A stretch of 64,000 nt of DNA, from contig NC_064045.1 in NCBI RefSeq assembly GCF_932526225.1, forward strand, positions 14,688,442 to 14,752,441, in the 5' to 3' direction. Under the pieces are notes generated by a model that saw only the letters and a program-made list of their open reading frames with translations, did no database searches and was not told the origin of the DNA. Positions 26,601 through 36,074 of the stretch are shown here, in pieces (the stretch's first letter is position 1; each line of letters begins with the position of its first letter). The position numbers were made by a program, and so were the translations under genes. The stretch comes from Nematostella vectensis. Lineage: Eukaryota > Cnidaria > Anthozoa > Actiniaria > Edwardsiidae.

Positions 26601-28980
26601 TTATGCGGGATTTTGCAATACATTTTTCTTTAAAAATCAAAATTTTGTGGGATTTTTTACTGAATTACGCGCTATTTTACACAGAATATCAAATGTTACG
26701 CCCAAACTATATTTTGCACCGAAGGAAAGCACAAAATAACTTGAAAAGGCTATTTTTTTGCGTGAAAATATCTTAGGCGAGTTTTCATTGGCTCCTAGCC
26801 ACCAGCCAATTAAAAAAGGTATTTTATTATTAGTCCTAGGCCTTCGCAGTTTAGCAAAGAATGCCTAGTCATTTTATTTGTTTTTTGAAATTCAGTTCAA
26901 AATATCGCACTCTTACGAAGAACAGCTCTCTTTTTTTTACGAGAAATAGAGGTAAGCACCCTAAAAGAACACATCAGCTGTGCAATTAAATGTTTTGTCT
27001 TTCAAAATTTAGCCAAATTACGCGGGATTACGCGGAAAATTGTAGATTACATGGATTACGCGGAAAAAGCCAAATTACGCGCTTACGCACCTCCCCTCCC
27101 TCTTCTTTTTTTGCGCTTGCCCCATTTTTCGCGTGGCCATATTCCTTGCTCGCTCTCTATTCCTGCTGAAACACTACAGAAACGCTTGCTATGCAGGCTA
27201 ACTCACACAGCGATGTCTCATTGCGGATGTTTTCAAACAAGATACTGAGCGTCTGTAATAACTGAGTGCAGATCTGGTTGTTGGAGCGCTGGTTCATCAT
27301 CTTGTGGAAATACATCAACATGTTCTTCTCCAGAAAAAAACTGAAAAAATAGCAAAGAATCAGTCAAAACAATATATCAAACAAAGTAATCTAGACAATG
27401 TAGAATGGAGACTTATATAAAACCATAAAGAAAGTCATTTTTATATGTTTACTATAACAGCAATGGTCTGTTGGTCACTCTGCTGAAACATCAGTAGAAT
27501 CACTCTGTTTTCAGAACCTCCAAAAAAAAAAAAATGCCAAATCTGTGTTGATCTCTTTTTATTACTGAGCTCATCAGTGACACAACTACCATCTGTAAGA
27601 TTTTGCCTCACACAAAAAAAGCTGGGACTTAAACACTCAGGCTATTTTTGCATGGTACATATAGTAATTGCTAGATTAATAGCTTACTCAAACACTCTGC
27701 TGTCATTCTGGTCCCCCCAGATAAGGATCTCTGCAATGGATCTCAGGGTCTCTACCAGGAGACCCCTGTTGGTCTCATTGATGGTGGAGTTCTTGTTCAA
27801 CACATAATGGAGGTACCTTGGGTAGATTGACAATTAATATCATAGTGATGATAAAGGCACCAAACAATATATGATTTAATTATAGACATTTAAACTTCAT
27901 CAATAAAGTGGGATTTAAGACTATAAGCAGCACACCCTCAAAATCACCTTTGATTATTATGGGTTTTCGCCAAAAAAAAGGACATTACTAAACCAAACTA
28001 ACATCTAAATTTCAGAGAGGGAAGAAAATCAAGTGCGCAGTGGATTTTTGAATGGGCAACAGCCAACCCTTATAAAAATATAGTATTTGAGTCAATTTCT
28101 GCAGATGTCAATTTCGTGTTGTCATTTGCATCAGAGATAAATTATTCACAACAAATAAATTAGAAGCTTTAATTGTACCATGGATGGTTTCAAAAGCAGC
28201 CAAATTTAGAAATGTTATATTAGACTTAGTCTTTGCTGTTTCTGATGACTAAACCTTGAAATATTATAAAAGTTCTAAACCATAGCATATTATTGATACA
28301 GAAATAAACATCAATAATTAGACTAAAATGTGAAATATAAGTAACATGTTTGATTATTTGGAAACAGGTTTTTTGTATATATCCAGGCATTACTATTTAA
28401 TCTTCCACATGCCTGTATGTTTAAAACGTAACCACACTTATTTCTAATGAAAAACCACAAAGATTCCCAGCCAAACCAAGATATTTTCAGCGCTACATGT
28501 ACAGTACATACCAGCTATTCAGGAAATAATTAGTTTTAAGACACAAATGGAAAACGTTCTTAAGTTTTGATGTACGATCTCGCCCTCCTAGCCCAAATAA
28601 CAAACTAACAAACAACTTATATATTACATACATTTGATGGTAGAGAAAATTTAAAAAAATATTCCCATATTAAATCGCTTTGAGCACCGGAATATAGCAT
28701 ATTTTTCGAAAGAATTCAGAAGAAACGAAAAAAAAAAAAAAACAAAGAGAAAATTGGGGAGCAGTCGGGGGTTATTAAACGTAGAGATCATTTACTGCCT
28801 TGATTAAATCTGTTTGGCGACTGATATGGCTAGCTGTGTATGTCAACGACACGTCCAGCTATGCATCGGGTACAAAAACGCGTACAAAATAACGTGAAAT
28901 TACCTCAATTGCTCCAAGGAATGAGCTTTTTTCGGTCTCCATAGCACGTCAGATATCCAGTTCCTCTGACGCTGGAACAT
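5610..28980 (-). CDS. CLEC16A: CLEC16A homologue (FPL-domain endosome/autophagy regulator), 26 coding exons, 1108 aa
   Basis: CLEC16A (Drosophila Ema, C. elegans GOP-1) is not a working lectin; it acts on endosomes in endolysosomal maturation and in autophagy/mitophagy with an RNF41-type ubiquitin ligase. Exons in transcript order: 28904-28980, 27688-27816, 27207-27340, 25670-25737, 25043-25123, 24356-24461, 21024-21147, 20521-20707, 19996-20043, 19487-19603, 19002-19194, 17722-17781, 17123-17257, 16311-16351, 16039-16076, 15548-15648, 14061-14107, 13183-13252, 12743-12867, 11141-11185, 11014-11064, 10320-10442, 9903-10023, 9608-9650, 8658-8763, 5610-6566. Phases agree throughout (3327 nt). 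Signatures: [19 protein letters not shown] and [20 protein letters not shown] in the N-terminal FPL region (about 45-198), [17 protein letters not shown] and KLGWGVVKF further on. The last exon gives about 85 conserved residues, then a Ser-rich, probably disordered tail ending in Lys/Arg. Exons 11-15 are least conserved and least certain; the exon 11 donor is GTGCGT. Confidence 0.93.
6797..8287 (-). mobile_element. DDE transposon copy A with ~450 bp terminal inverted repeats, in CLEC16A intron 25
   Basis: The left arm (from about 6797, starting near GTTCAATAACGGGAAAGGG) returns as its reverse complement at the right (ending near 8287). Inner parts at 7107-7250 and 7855-7925 also mirror each other. 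Between the arms, the minus strand at about 7330-7720 encodes a degenerate DDE-transposase segment with a YDGAPA motif (second Asp region of Tc1/mariner-like enzymes). Lesions make it non-autonomous. A second copy lies at 39056-40206 with its coding core inverted. A poly-G tract at 8085-8102 falls in the right arm region. Confidence 0.7.
8281..8400. repeat. Two-copy 60 bp tandem duplication
   Basis: Bases 8281-8340 and 8341-8400 are nearly identical, differing at about one position. The unit begins GCAGGT and ends ACTACCG. It sits at the right edge of transposon copy A and may have arisen at the insertion. Confidence 0.85.
10575..10696. repeat. Long hairpin (inverted repeat) in CLEC16A intron 21
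   Basis: Arms 10593-10631 and 10637-10673 are nearly perfect reverse complements around a five-base loop. Weaker pairing extends to 10575 and 10696. It resembles a solo MITE or a recent palindromic duplication. No coding content. Confidence 0.75.
11885..12724. repeat. 48 bp minisatellite, ~17 copies, next to CLEC16A exon 19
   Basis: The unit contains GGAAACGGATGCTTTGTGTG and recurs every 48 bases with very few differences (mainly GGCTG/GGATG). Because 48 is a multiple of three and the unit has no stop, it gives 273- and 283-residue Cys-rich open frames on the plus strand; these are artefacts of the repeat. The array ends 18 bases from the end of CLEC16A exon 19 (12743), so it almost touches that splice donor. 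Confidence 0.95.
13386..13563. mobile_element. MITE-like inverted repeat (~178 bp) in CLEC16A intron 17
   Basis: The left arm starts GCCGGCTCTCATTC and the right arm ends GAATGAGAGCCGGC; about 60 bases on each side pair, including TTCGGAAATATTTTG and CAGAATTCCCAATATTCG. The middle (about 13447-13500) is GC-richer and unpaired. Size and structure fit a non-autonomous DNA element. Confidence 0.75.
13676..13965. repeat. 24 bp minisatellite, ~12 copies
   Basis: The unit AGCTATTCCACAGAACAAAG plus CATT repeats with a few base changes (CCATAG, GCATAG variants) and one shortened unit near 13710. It lies in CLEC16A intron 17. The open frame it creates on the minus strand is a repeat artefact. Confidence 0.93.
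14128..15424. repeat. 29 bp minisatellite, ~44 copies, fills most of CLEC16A intron 16
   Basis: The core GACCACAGTGGACAAAGACA is followed by one of two 9-base endings (GAAGGATAA or GGATGACAA), mixed irregularly along the array. One unit near 14245 is 26 bases. The period is not a multiple of three, yet the unit lacks stops on the minus strand in every frame, so three overlapping ~460-residue open frames arise that are not genes. The array begins about 20 bases upstream of the exon 17 acceptor. Confidence 0.95.
16708..16899. mobile_element. MITE-like element (~190 bp) in CLEC16A intron 13
   Basis: Ends read AGGGCACGTTTT and the reverse complement of AGGGCGTGTTTT, followed by further paired sequence rich in ATTCCNATTC motifs. 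The inverted ends and small size fit a non-autonomous DNA transposon with AGGGC termini. The target duplication is not clear. Confidence 0.65.
17817..18649. repeat. 41 bp minisatellite, split by an inserted element
   Basis: Units containing CACATAGCAACATTAGGACC and ACATAGTGTACACTGG repeat about five times at 17817-18011 and resume at 18605-18649. The gap is exactly the element at 18012-18604. The array lies in CLEC16A intron 11. Confidence 0.85.
18012..18604. mobile_element. 593 bp CAGGG-ended non-autonomous DNA transposon with 6 bp target duplication
   Basis: The termini are inverted repeats: CAGGGCTTCTGAAATTACGC on the left and the complement of CAGGGCTTCTGGAATTATGC on the right. CCTAAA flanks both sides (18006-18011 and 18605-18610). 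Removing the element with one CCTAAA restores the minisatellite unit exactly, showing a clean insertion. The interior repeats AAATTA(C/T)GCG motifs and encodes no protein. CAGGG ends recall hAT elements, but the flanking repeat is 6 bp and not the usual 8, so the superfamily is unsure. A truncated relative lies at 26513-27089. Confidence 0.85.
19670..19864. repeat. 29 bp minisatellite (~6 copies) ending in a long poly-G tract
   Basis: The unit GGGTATCACAGGGACGGATC plus a short variable end repeats about six times from 19670 to 19836, followed by an almost pure G run to 19864. It lies in CLEC16A intron 9 on the template strand. Confidence 0.88.
20143..20520. repeat. 65 bp tandem repeat copying the 3' end and splice donor of CLEC16A exon 8
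   Basis: On the minus strand the last ~35 bases of exon 8 plus its GTACGTACTAG donor recur every 65 bases downstream, at donor positions near 20455, 20390, 20325, 20260 and a weaker one at 20196. The third copy has GTACTTAC in place of GTACGTAC. Reading past the true donor (20520) meets an in-frame TGA within five codons, so use of the downstream donors would truncate the protein. Confidence 0.88.
21774..22163 (-). pseudogene. Disrupted ORF of unknown function inside the intron-6 element
   Basis: A frame starting [14 protein letters not shown] at 22163 passes into a second frame by a shift in an A-rich run near 21985-22010 and ends with [12 protein letters not shown] and a stop at 21774. Together it is about 130 lysine-rich residues, including a [13 protein letters not shown] stretch. 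I do not recognise the family. Its location between the inverted ends suggests it belongs to the mobile element. Confidence that it ever coded is moderate. Confidence 0.4.
22898..22968 (+). repeat. tRNA-like segment (probable SINE head)
   Basis: The plus strand carries an A-box-like TGGTCAAGTGGTAAGGGC and a B-box-like GGTTCGAATC at tRNA-like spacing. GCCTTAG and GTAAGGT can pair for most of an acceptor stem. I could not fold a sound anticodon arm and no CCA follows, so a tRNA-derived SINE or pseudo-tRNA is more likely than a working tRNA gene. Confidence 0.5.
23386..23867 (-). other. Two adjacent unrecognised ORFs joined by a possible intron donor
   Basis: An ORF from 23867 runs about 70 residues ([18 protein letters not shown] start, [18 protein letters not shown] inside) and reaches a GTAAGT donor near 23660. 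A second ORF at 23386-23655 carries the tail [20 protein letters not shown]. Both lie in CLEC16A intron 6, just right of the inverted-repeat element, and neither belongs to CLEC16A. They could be exons of a nested gene or a mobile-element gene. I recognise no domain. Confidence 0.3.
23920..24125. repeat. Degenerate ~70 bp tandem repeat with CGTGCA motifs
   Basis: Segments with CCGTGCAAGGT, TTTAGAGC and ACGCACCGGG recur about three times with many differences. It lies in CLEC16A intron 6 and contains no coding sequence. Confidence 0.55.
24756..24921. mobile_element. 166 bp MITE with CAGGGCCGTAGC ends
   Basis: Left CAGGGCCGTAGCAGGCC and right GGGGCCCTG-type ends (reverse complement of CAGGGCCGTAGCAGG) form terminal inverted repeats. 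CCTAT is present directly outside both ends (24751-24755 and 24922-24926). This termini class resembles hAT-like MITEs. It lies in CLEC16A intron 5. Confidence 0.75.
25205..25660. repeat. Irregular tandem repeat (CAGTACATCAT / GTTATCAGTTTGTATT)
   Basis: Units of roughly 35-60 bases built from TTCAGTACATCAT and GTTATCAGTTTGTATT recur about a dozen times with variable spacing. The array ends about ten bases from the end of CLEC16A exon 4 (25670), close to its splice donor. Confidence 0.8.
25997..26050 (-). pseudogene. Decayed partial copy of CLEC16A exon 3
   Basis: The minus strand reads [18 protein letters not shown], close to [19 protein letters not shown] from the true exon 3 (27207-27340). 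Only the 3' half is present and no donor follows in the right place. It lies in the intron after exon 3 and probably came from a local duplication that also copied neighbouring repeat DNA. Confidence 0.65.
26513..27089. mobile_element. Second copy of the CAGGG-ended element, right end missing
   Basis: It shares the left terminus CAGGGCTTCTGGAATTATGC and the interior (CCGAAGGAAAGCAC, AGTCCTAGGCCTTC) with the copy at 18012-18604. The right side stops at AAATTACGCGCTTACGCA without the final CCAGAAGCCCTG. It sits beside repeat sequence that continues to about 27200. Confidence 0.75.
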
Positions 28981-29235
28981 CGTGCAAATATGGTAATATT
29001 TTCAAGGGATAAAATCGACTAGGAATCCCATATTTTGCAAGAATGATCGATCGACCGCCATATTTGTTTCCGGATTAGCCACGTCACGTGATGGAGCCCT
29101 CGGTCAGTAGTGGTCAGTGGGCTCGCCCTCTAGGCCCAGGAATACTCGGTATTTGCATTCAAGATGGCGGACGGCGAGGAACAAATAATGATCTGACAAA
29201 GACAAAACGAGATTTAATTTTGAATTGCGGCCACG
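28981..29235. promoter_or_regulatory. Bidirectional promoter region of CLEC16A and MED11
   Basis: The two start codons are 255 bases apart, head to head. The interval holds a palindromic E-box GTCACGTGAT at 29083-29092, one base from the CLEAR/TFEB consensus, and two ATGGCGG-type YY1-like sites (29055-29065, minus sense, and 29161-29171, plus sense). Transcription start sites were not determined. Confidence 0.6.
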
Positions 29236-32200
29236 ATGGCTCACTCTAGAGACCGTTTAAAGCAACTTGAAGAAATAGAGAAGGTTCGTATATGATTCCA
29301 CTTGCATTCTACAGTAAAATCTATCTAACGGTATGACAAGGGGCTAAATGATTGGATTACAGTCTGACCTCTCCTGGCTTGTTCAAGTGACCGCTTACTA
29401 AAGGTTTTCTTATTTTAGCCCAAAATGTACGAAAAGGCACGAGCTTTGCATTTATCCCTTCAAAAGCAGTCTGTAAAGATCATATGATCAATTGATGCAT
29501 CTATGTTTAAAATCCATATAACCTTTCAGAGTTGAAGAAAAAAGTTGGTTCGTATGGACCCTATAAAACACGCGTTCGCGCGATTTATGCAAATCTGTAA
29601 TATTGAGGTATTTTGGTCAACCTTCCAAAAAAAAGCCTGTAAACTGAAAGACCTGGGTCCAGTCATTTCTGACGTAGATCAAGATGTCAACCACATTACA
29701 TGAGAAAACATATGTACGCGGTAAACCGGTTCCCATCTTCATATCTTCTTAGTTATTGCTGAAGGACTTTGACCGTCATCTTTATATCCCAACCTGGTAG
29801 TCAAATACAAATCTGCAAAATTTAGCAGATATTTTTTTGACTTTGAATTGTTTTTGCATTGTGCGAGCGCGCTGCATTCGCAATCAAGAATGGTGACATT
29901 CTCACGAGCGCGCGCTGTTTTTGAAACCTACAAAAAAACAATAGTTTCTTTCTGTTTTCGCATACAATTCTCTTGATTCTCCTTTCGCGCTGCCAGGAAA
30001 ATTTTCAAAGATCTGTAGAAAATTCAAATTTCAATCAAATTCAATTCCCTTTTCAGAATTTGAAAGTCTGTCTTTGCTTCGTTTTGGCTAGATTGATAAG
30101 TGAAAGGTTTTAAGAACTTTAATAATGGCCGAGCTCTAAATGGAACTGACATGAGCTACAGCTAAGCAAACGCTTAACAGAAGTAAAATGCAATTAAAGT
30201 TGGCAAACAGGACCATCTACAGTGTATTGCCCCAATTATGGACGGTTTTTGCATTCAGCACCATATCTTTTTAGCAATAAAAAGAACACTGTTGAGATTT
30301 TTCCAGTAACAAGAATGGACCATAACCTAATAAAAGTTTAGGGCGCCAAAACTTCAGGAAGGATTTTCGTAAATTCTCCCATATATTTACAATGCTTATA
30401 AAATTTATTCTATTGTAAAAGTATTTTACAATGCTTCATTCCCACCAAAAAGTTGGTATTTTTCTTAACTCTAATTTACCAGAAGGACTGGTTTATGTTA
30501 AGCATTAAATTCACTGCACCGTTAACTTTCAAACTATGCGAACAAAAGTTTGACTCAGATTTAAATAAACTTGAATTTTCCCGCTGGTAATAACACCAAC
30601 TATGTAATTACTACAGCATACGTGAGTATGAGAGTTTAGTTATTTTGAACAAGCTTCCGATGCAAACTGTCTGGAATTGTGTACTGTCGGTAATTGAAAG
30701 ACCATATGAAAGACCTGACTACTAAATGAGGTTTACAGTTTATATGAGAAAGAACATTTTGGAATTTAGTTGTGGGGGGGGGGGGGGGGGGTCAACTGTA
30801 TTTTTGACAATTTTATGATTGGTGAGACTTCAAATCAATATTGTTACATCAAGTATGTCTTTATAGAGCATTCCTTGTAAATTTCATTGCTGCTAGGACA
30901 AGAAAAGAAGTAAATGATGCTGATGTTATTATTGATGCTGATGATACAATCTGTTGTCTTTGTTTAGGATATTGTGAAAGTGATGCAAAGTGCTGGTGAG
31001 ACCATAGCTGAGCTATCGAATGAGAACCCGTCTGAGGACATGGTTAACATGAAGGCAACAGAGTTTGTCAAATCCCTTGAGGTTATTGTTATCATTTTTT
31101 TTTTGTAATGAATTACTTGTTTAAAAATTAATCTGTTTTTGTAGCAATCCTCATAAATGTGAATATTGATTATTGTTCTATCAACCATCACATGGTGAAA
31201 GACAATGTAGTAAAGAGTGTAAACTTTAGTCCTAAGCATATAAAAATCTACTGTTTGCAATCTTACTTTAGTATTTGCTTCGATCGTAAAGTAGTATTTA
31301 TCACAATTGATTAGGTTATTGGGGCTCAATGGTCCTTCTTTAACAAACCTTTGAAATGATTAAAAATTCAAGCAAGTTTCATTTCTGGCTGGATTTATCC
31401 TTCATTTGCGTTTGATATACTTGATACTGAACCAGCGCTTTCCAATTGTTATTCACAGGGGGTAGAGAAAGGTCTTACTGAACAGATAAACTACTTGACA
31501 CAAGTTGCTACAGGGCAACCCCACGAGGGCTCAACTTATGGGGTGGATAAGGTGGGATCATAAATACTTGACCTTAAACGTGAAACTGTGGTATAAAAGG
31601 AACGTGCCCAGGGCACCTACACCTTCAGTTGTCGCTCAGCCATCAAGCTGTCAAGACATATCGGATTTTCTTATCGAAATTGAATATTTGGTTTCATATA
31701 AACTAGCAAAGATAGAAAGAAACATTATGTTGAGAAAGATCAAGTTATTAGGTATTGGACTTCACAGTTTTATTATGAAATTTTGTGTCTATCGCTCTGC
31801 CTAACGGTTAGTCCGCCATGTTGGTTTTGATTTCAAACTTCTCGAGGTGTGAGAAGGGGGCGTCCCTATCCCTTTTATAGCATGGTTTCGCGTCGAACTA
31901 GTTAAATGTTGTATACTGTAATCTGCAAGGGCTCTAAATATACAGTACATTGGCTAAGGTGAGGAGGTAGGATCACTTAAAGAGCCCTTGTCAGCCACAC
32001 CTTTATTTCTAGTTAATATTGGAAGGCACATGATGTGTTAAAATCTAAAAATAACCCACAGGCTTACCAACCTCTCAGTCAGTCTCCAGTCAATCCCAGT
32101 TGCTAGCTCGAATATTTTCACGATTAATCACCTCCTGTAATTGTCCTATAATTCTTATATCTTAGAATAAAGGTCACAATAAACTCTCATTTCTTTGTGA

Positions 32201-32586
32201 TGTGTATTTATTCAGAATAAGCGGTATTTCTAACGTTTGAGGAGTTGAGGGATTCCGCATTAATGAGAGGTTGGTAAGCCTGTGAATAACCATTTAAAAA
32301 CCAAGTAATTATTCTATTTACCAAGTTCAATAAAAAAATATTGCATTGGCTTCCGCAAATCAGCTGATTGAAAAGGCTTTTTTTCACATTTGGTACTTTG
32401 TTATGAAGACAGGATGGTGGCTATTTAATCCCAAGCTCTTAGACCCTAGCTGTTTGACATGTAAGCGAATAATCTTTTTCTGAATTTCAGGACTTTGAAC
32501 TGGCAACCAGTCGGACTGCTATCGTTAAAGAACAGCTTCAAGAAGTACAGAAGATACTCAAGAACCCTACTGTTGCAAAGACATAG
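29236..32586 (+). CDS. MED11: Mediator complex subunit 11 (MED11), 4 exons, 113 aa
   Basis: MED11 is a small head-module subunit of Mediator, which bridges transcription factors and RNA polymerase II in the nucleus. Exons: 29236-29283, 30968-31081, 31459-31542, 32491-32586, all introns phase 0. The start MAHSRDRLKQLEEIEKDI aligns with the vertebrate N-terminus, and LTQVATGQPHEGSTYG is the family's best conserved block. The length is close to the human protein (117 aa, from memory). It diverges from CLEC16A and converges on RPL38. Intron 1 (1.7 kb) is AT-rich with a poly-G tract near 30774-30791; intron 3 holds a MITE-like element. Confidence 0.95.
32056..32287. mobile_element. MITE-like inverted repeat in MED11 intron 3
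   Basis: AACCCACAGGCTTACCAACCTC at the left (from about 32056; 18 bases pair well) matches the reverse complement of GAGAGGTTGGTAAGCCTGTG at the right. The inside has no coding potential. Confidence 0.6.
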
Positions 32587-33205
32587 CTCGTATTTATTCA
32601 GTCAAACCAGACAAATATTCCACTGAAGAAATTTGTATATAAAAAAAGAAGCCATAAGAAGCTGACTAAGGACACATATACTGTACAAGCCTCAACAGTT
32701 TGAGACAAATTTTATGCGCAAACCAGCGTGTACCATCCTTTATAACATTATAAAAGCCAAGGTTTTTAATTGAGACAATTCGAGAACAGATTAGTGGTGC
32801 ATGAGAACCGTGACGAGAATTTTCTGCTTCCAGATGCTTTCTACTTTTTGATCTAACAGGCTCGTGTTTATTCAGTCAAACCAGACAAATATTCAATTGA
32901 AAAGATTTGTATATAAAAAAAGAAGCCATAAGAAGCTGATGATAAAAGAAGGATTTCTTAAGCTTGCAAGTGTTTTCATAGTTTTGAATTCTAATATGCC
33001 TGATGTGGCTGGACAGACTAAGGACACATATACTGTACAAGCCTCAACAGTTCTAGACAAATTTTAAGCGCAAACCAGCGTGTACCATCCTTTAACATTA
33101 TAAAAGCCAAGGTTTTTAATTGAGACAATTCGAGAACAGATTAGTGGTGCATGAGAACCGTGACAAGAATTTTCTGCTACCAGATGCTTTCTACTTTTTG
33201 ACCCA
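32587..33205. repeat. Tandem duplication of the MED11 3' flank
   Basis: The sequence right after the MED11 stop (from 32587: CTCGTATTTATTCAGTCAAA) recurs from 32862. The second copy holds about 80 bases (around 32939-33018) that the first lacks, with the join at GCTGA/CTAAGGACAC. Both copies include the GCGCAAACCAGCGTGTACC segment. The second copy gives a spurious 67-residue ORF. Confidence 0.85.
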
Positions 33206-33660
33206 ACAGGGACTGGGAAACAGACCTTCAGCCTTTGCAACCAAGGGTATTTAAGGAACAGGAACTTACGAACCTGATTATTATTTCTATTTTTTTATTG
33301 GCCAAGAGTCATAAAACAATGGTATCATTTGAGGTTCCATAAGTTCTCCACGACCCAAGCAAATGAGGTAAACAGGATATTTATTATACAGTGAGACTTT
33401 TTCCTAGCAGCAATTGCTGCCTTAGTTCTGAGTGGGCTGTACTGGAATGTATGCCAGCTAATAAACAAATGAGAATGTTTGTAGCATTGTAACTGTATAA
33501 TAAACATACTTATTTATCATTCACTTTGTTTTTTTTTGTAAAGCCTCACAAATCAATGTCAAAGCATTTGTTATGCTTGCCTTGACCTTGATTATTTCTG
33601 AAAACACAATAACTGCTAAGACAAGTTCAAATATTATACACATTTATTGTTCCAGAGTTC

Positions 33661-35746
33661 TCATTTGAGTTCCTTCACAGCAAGACCTGGAATGAAAAAA
33701 AAAAGAACACTTAAGTTAAATGTACAACGAATTGATGGGAGAGAACAATCGCTATTGGGGGGGGGGGGGATGTACTACGAGCAGCAAAATGTTACAATTT
33801 CTGTGGAAACATTGCTGCAAAAATGAGTTCAACTTGCAACAACAAAAATGGCTGGAAATTAGAATATCACAGGCAAATTCATGAAAACTGTTTACGAGCT
33901 TGTTCGTCTGGAAGCGAGGGTCTCACTTATTTTTGTATTCTTAGCATCTCTGCCAAAAGGACACAGTGGAATTCAGAACTGGACTATTAAAGATAAAAAA
34001 AAAAAACCTAGCAAGTAGACAAAACCCCACCAAGGAGATGGCACAGTGCGCACCTGGAGGCAGAGATTGCTTCAGCTTGTCGGCCTTCTCTTTGTCTTGG
34101 ATGACGAGCGTGTAGAGGTAACGACTGCATCGCACCTTGAACTTTACACTCTCCTTGGTTTTCTTGATCTTGACAGCTGCAACAGGGAATTTGACGCTAA
34201 GATCACAGATTCTACCAGGCATGCAATAAAGGTGTCTGGATAAAGTGGTCCCAAATTAACTTGCATGGAGTGTAATGTAGCTTATTCTTCTTTATTTTTG
34301 CATATCTCAGCACATTTTGCAAGTCTAAAATTTTGTGATCGCTGAGAAAAATCGGTTTGCAGGGACTTAATTTCGTAGGTTCAAGTGACCTTATTTTTGT
34401 TTTTACAATAAAATACAGTACAGTAATATGGATATATAATATGTTATTGCTCTCTCGATCCATTATTGAGTATGTTAGATATGCTCCGTGCGCTCTAGCA
34501 CTCGCTTTGCAAAATACGACTTCCTTCCCCATGTGGCAAATTCTATTGCCAACTACGCTCGCCAAGGTGGCGAATTCCCGTTTCCACTCGTATATTTTTT
34601 AATAATGATCTTTCATCTCAAAATCTTATTTCTAATACTTCAAGATAACGTACAGATATAAATCGAAAATCGGAAAAACACAGGCCGAAGAATGCTCTAT
34701 TATGCTACTTCCAGGTAGCATAATATTTTCACGAAGAGGATAATCTTTGACAATCTCCAGTTACTATTGCTTACCATCTTTTAAAAAAAGGATCGGCATA
34801 CTTCGCGAGATTTTCCGATTTGGGTGCAAAATCATTTTCAATTTCGCAAAAATGTCAAAAAAGAGTTTTTCCGAGAATTTGATTAAACATAACAACAAAA
34901 CAAAACTGTAGAGATCATATTGTGCTGGATGATATTTTCTAAGACATTTACATTCACCCAAGCTGTGAGACAAAAGAACCATAAGTTCTTAATCGTCTTT
35001 TCTTTGTTGTCATTTAAAAAAATAAACAAGGGAAACAAAACGGAAATGTTTTGAATGTTGCTATGTTAAAGTTCGTAGGAATAGGATTTCACTGTCACGA
35101 AATCAAAGAGACCAATAAGGTATTTTGATTAAAATGTTCCCTATAGCTTCTCGGTTGTGGCTAAATCCCCATCAGTGATCCTAACGCACATGGAGCATAT
35201 GTCCTCTCTAAAAGATCTTCATAGAACCTTAACAGTAGCATGCAACAAATTTTGTAGAGCAAGACATGAAAATGCTTATCAAAAAAATGTTTATCGTCAC
35301 ATGATTTTGGGCAAGCTACAGTTTTTTGGGGGTAGCTAGCCTAAGAAACATGTCACCTGCTAACTGTCACATACTACAAGTCTCCTAGCTTAGCCAGAAC
35401 TTTACAATCAATCAATAATTGTATTTATGCACTATTTGAGGGAGTTGAGCAACACGAACTTGGGCTTGGTGGTGCAGGCTCCGTTGTGCAAGCTGATTTA
35501 ATGTGTCACACTTAACTTACATTTGGCATCTTTTCTCCTTGCTGTGATAAGGAAATCCTTGATCTCATGGATCTGTTTCGGCTAAAGATGATAACAAATC
35601 ACAACATTAAACTCCCGAACACCTTGATATAGTCAGATAATACGAATCACCATGTATCATTTGACTACTACAACCAAAGCCATTCTGGCCTATTTCACAA
35701 ACTATTGAATTAAAATGTTTCGTACCATTGTGTATGTCTTGAGATC
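33661..35746 (-). CDS. RPL38: 60S ribosomal protein L38 (eL38), 70 aa
   Basis: RPL38 is a small component of the large ribosomal subunit. The ATG (35726-35728) is the last codon of an exon 35726-35746; further coding exons are 35521-35581, 34054-34176 and 33661-33686. The protein has exactly the family length, with [18 protein letters not shown] and [19 protein letters not shown] and the ending LAVKELK. A non-coding first exon probably spans about 35980-36015, beginning in a pyrimidine run (CTTTCTCTTTTC on the minus strand) like the 5' TOP motif of ribosomal protein genes. A minus-strand AATAAA lies at 33643-33648, just past the stop. It is head to head with POP7. Confidence 0.97.
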
Positions 35747-35980
35747 CTGAAGAAAGCACCAAACCTACAGAAAATCGACAAAATAATAAATCATATCGTC
35801 AAAAACATTTCACATGCGCAAGAATAAGACTCCTTAACAAAAGAAATTATAATCATTTTACGAAAAAATATATATCATTGTAAACAGGGAGAGCTTTTCT
35901 TTGCATTTATTGAGTTAGCAGCTATAGCAAAAGTAAGATGGCCAGGATTTAGAAGGATTTTTAGAACCAAGGTTCTCACC

Positions 35981-36074
35981 TTCTCAAGTCTCAAAGATGG
36001 CGACGAAAAGAGAAAGCTACAACGCATGCGCTGAGCCTTGTGCGGTCAGCGGCTATTCTAAAATTATAAAGAAG
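35981..36074. promoter_or_regulatory. Compact bidirectional promoter of RPL38 and POP7
   Basis: The probable RPL38 5' exon begins near 36015 and the POP7 start codon is at 36075, leaving roughly 60 bases for both promoters. ATGGCG-type motifs occur at 35997-36002 and at the POP7 start itself (36075-36080). A pyrimidine-rich TOP-like tract marks the RPL38 side. Confidence 0.6.
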
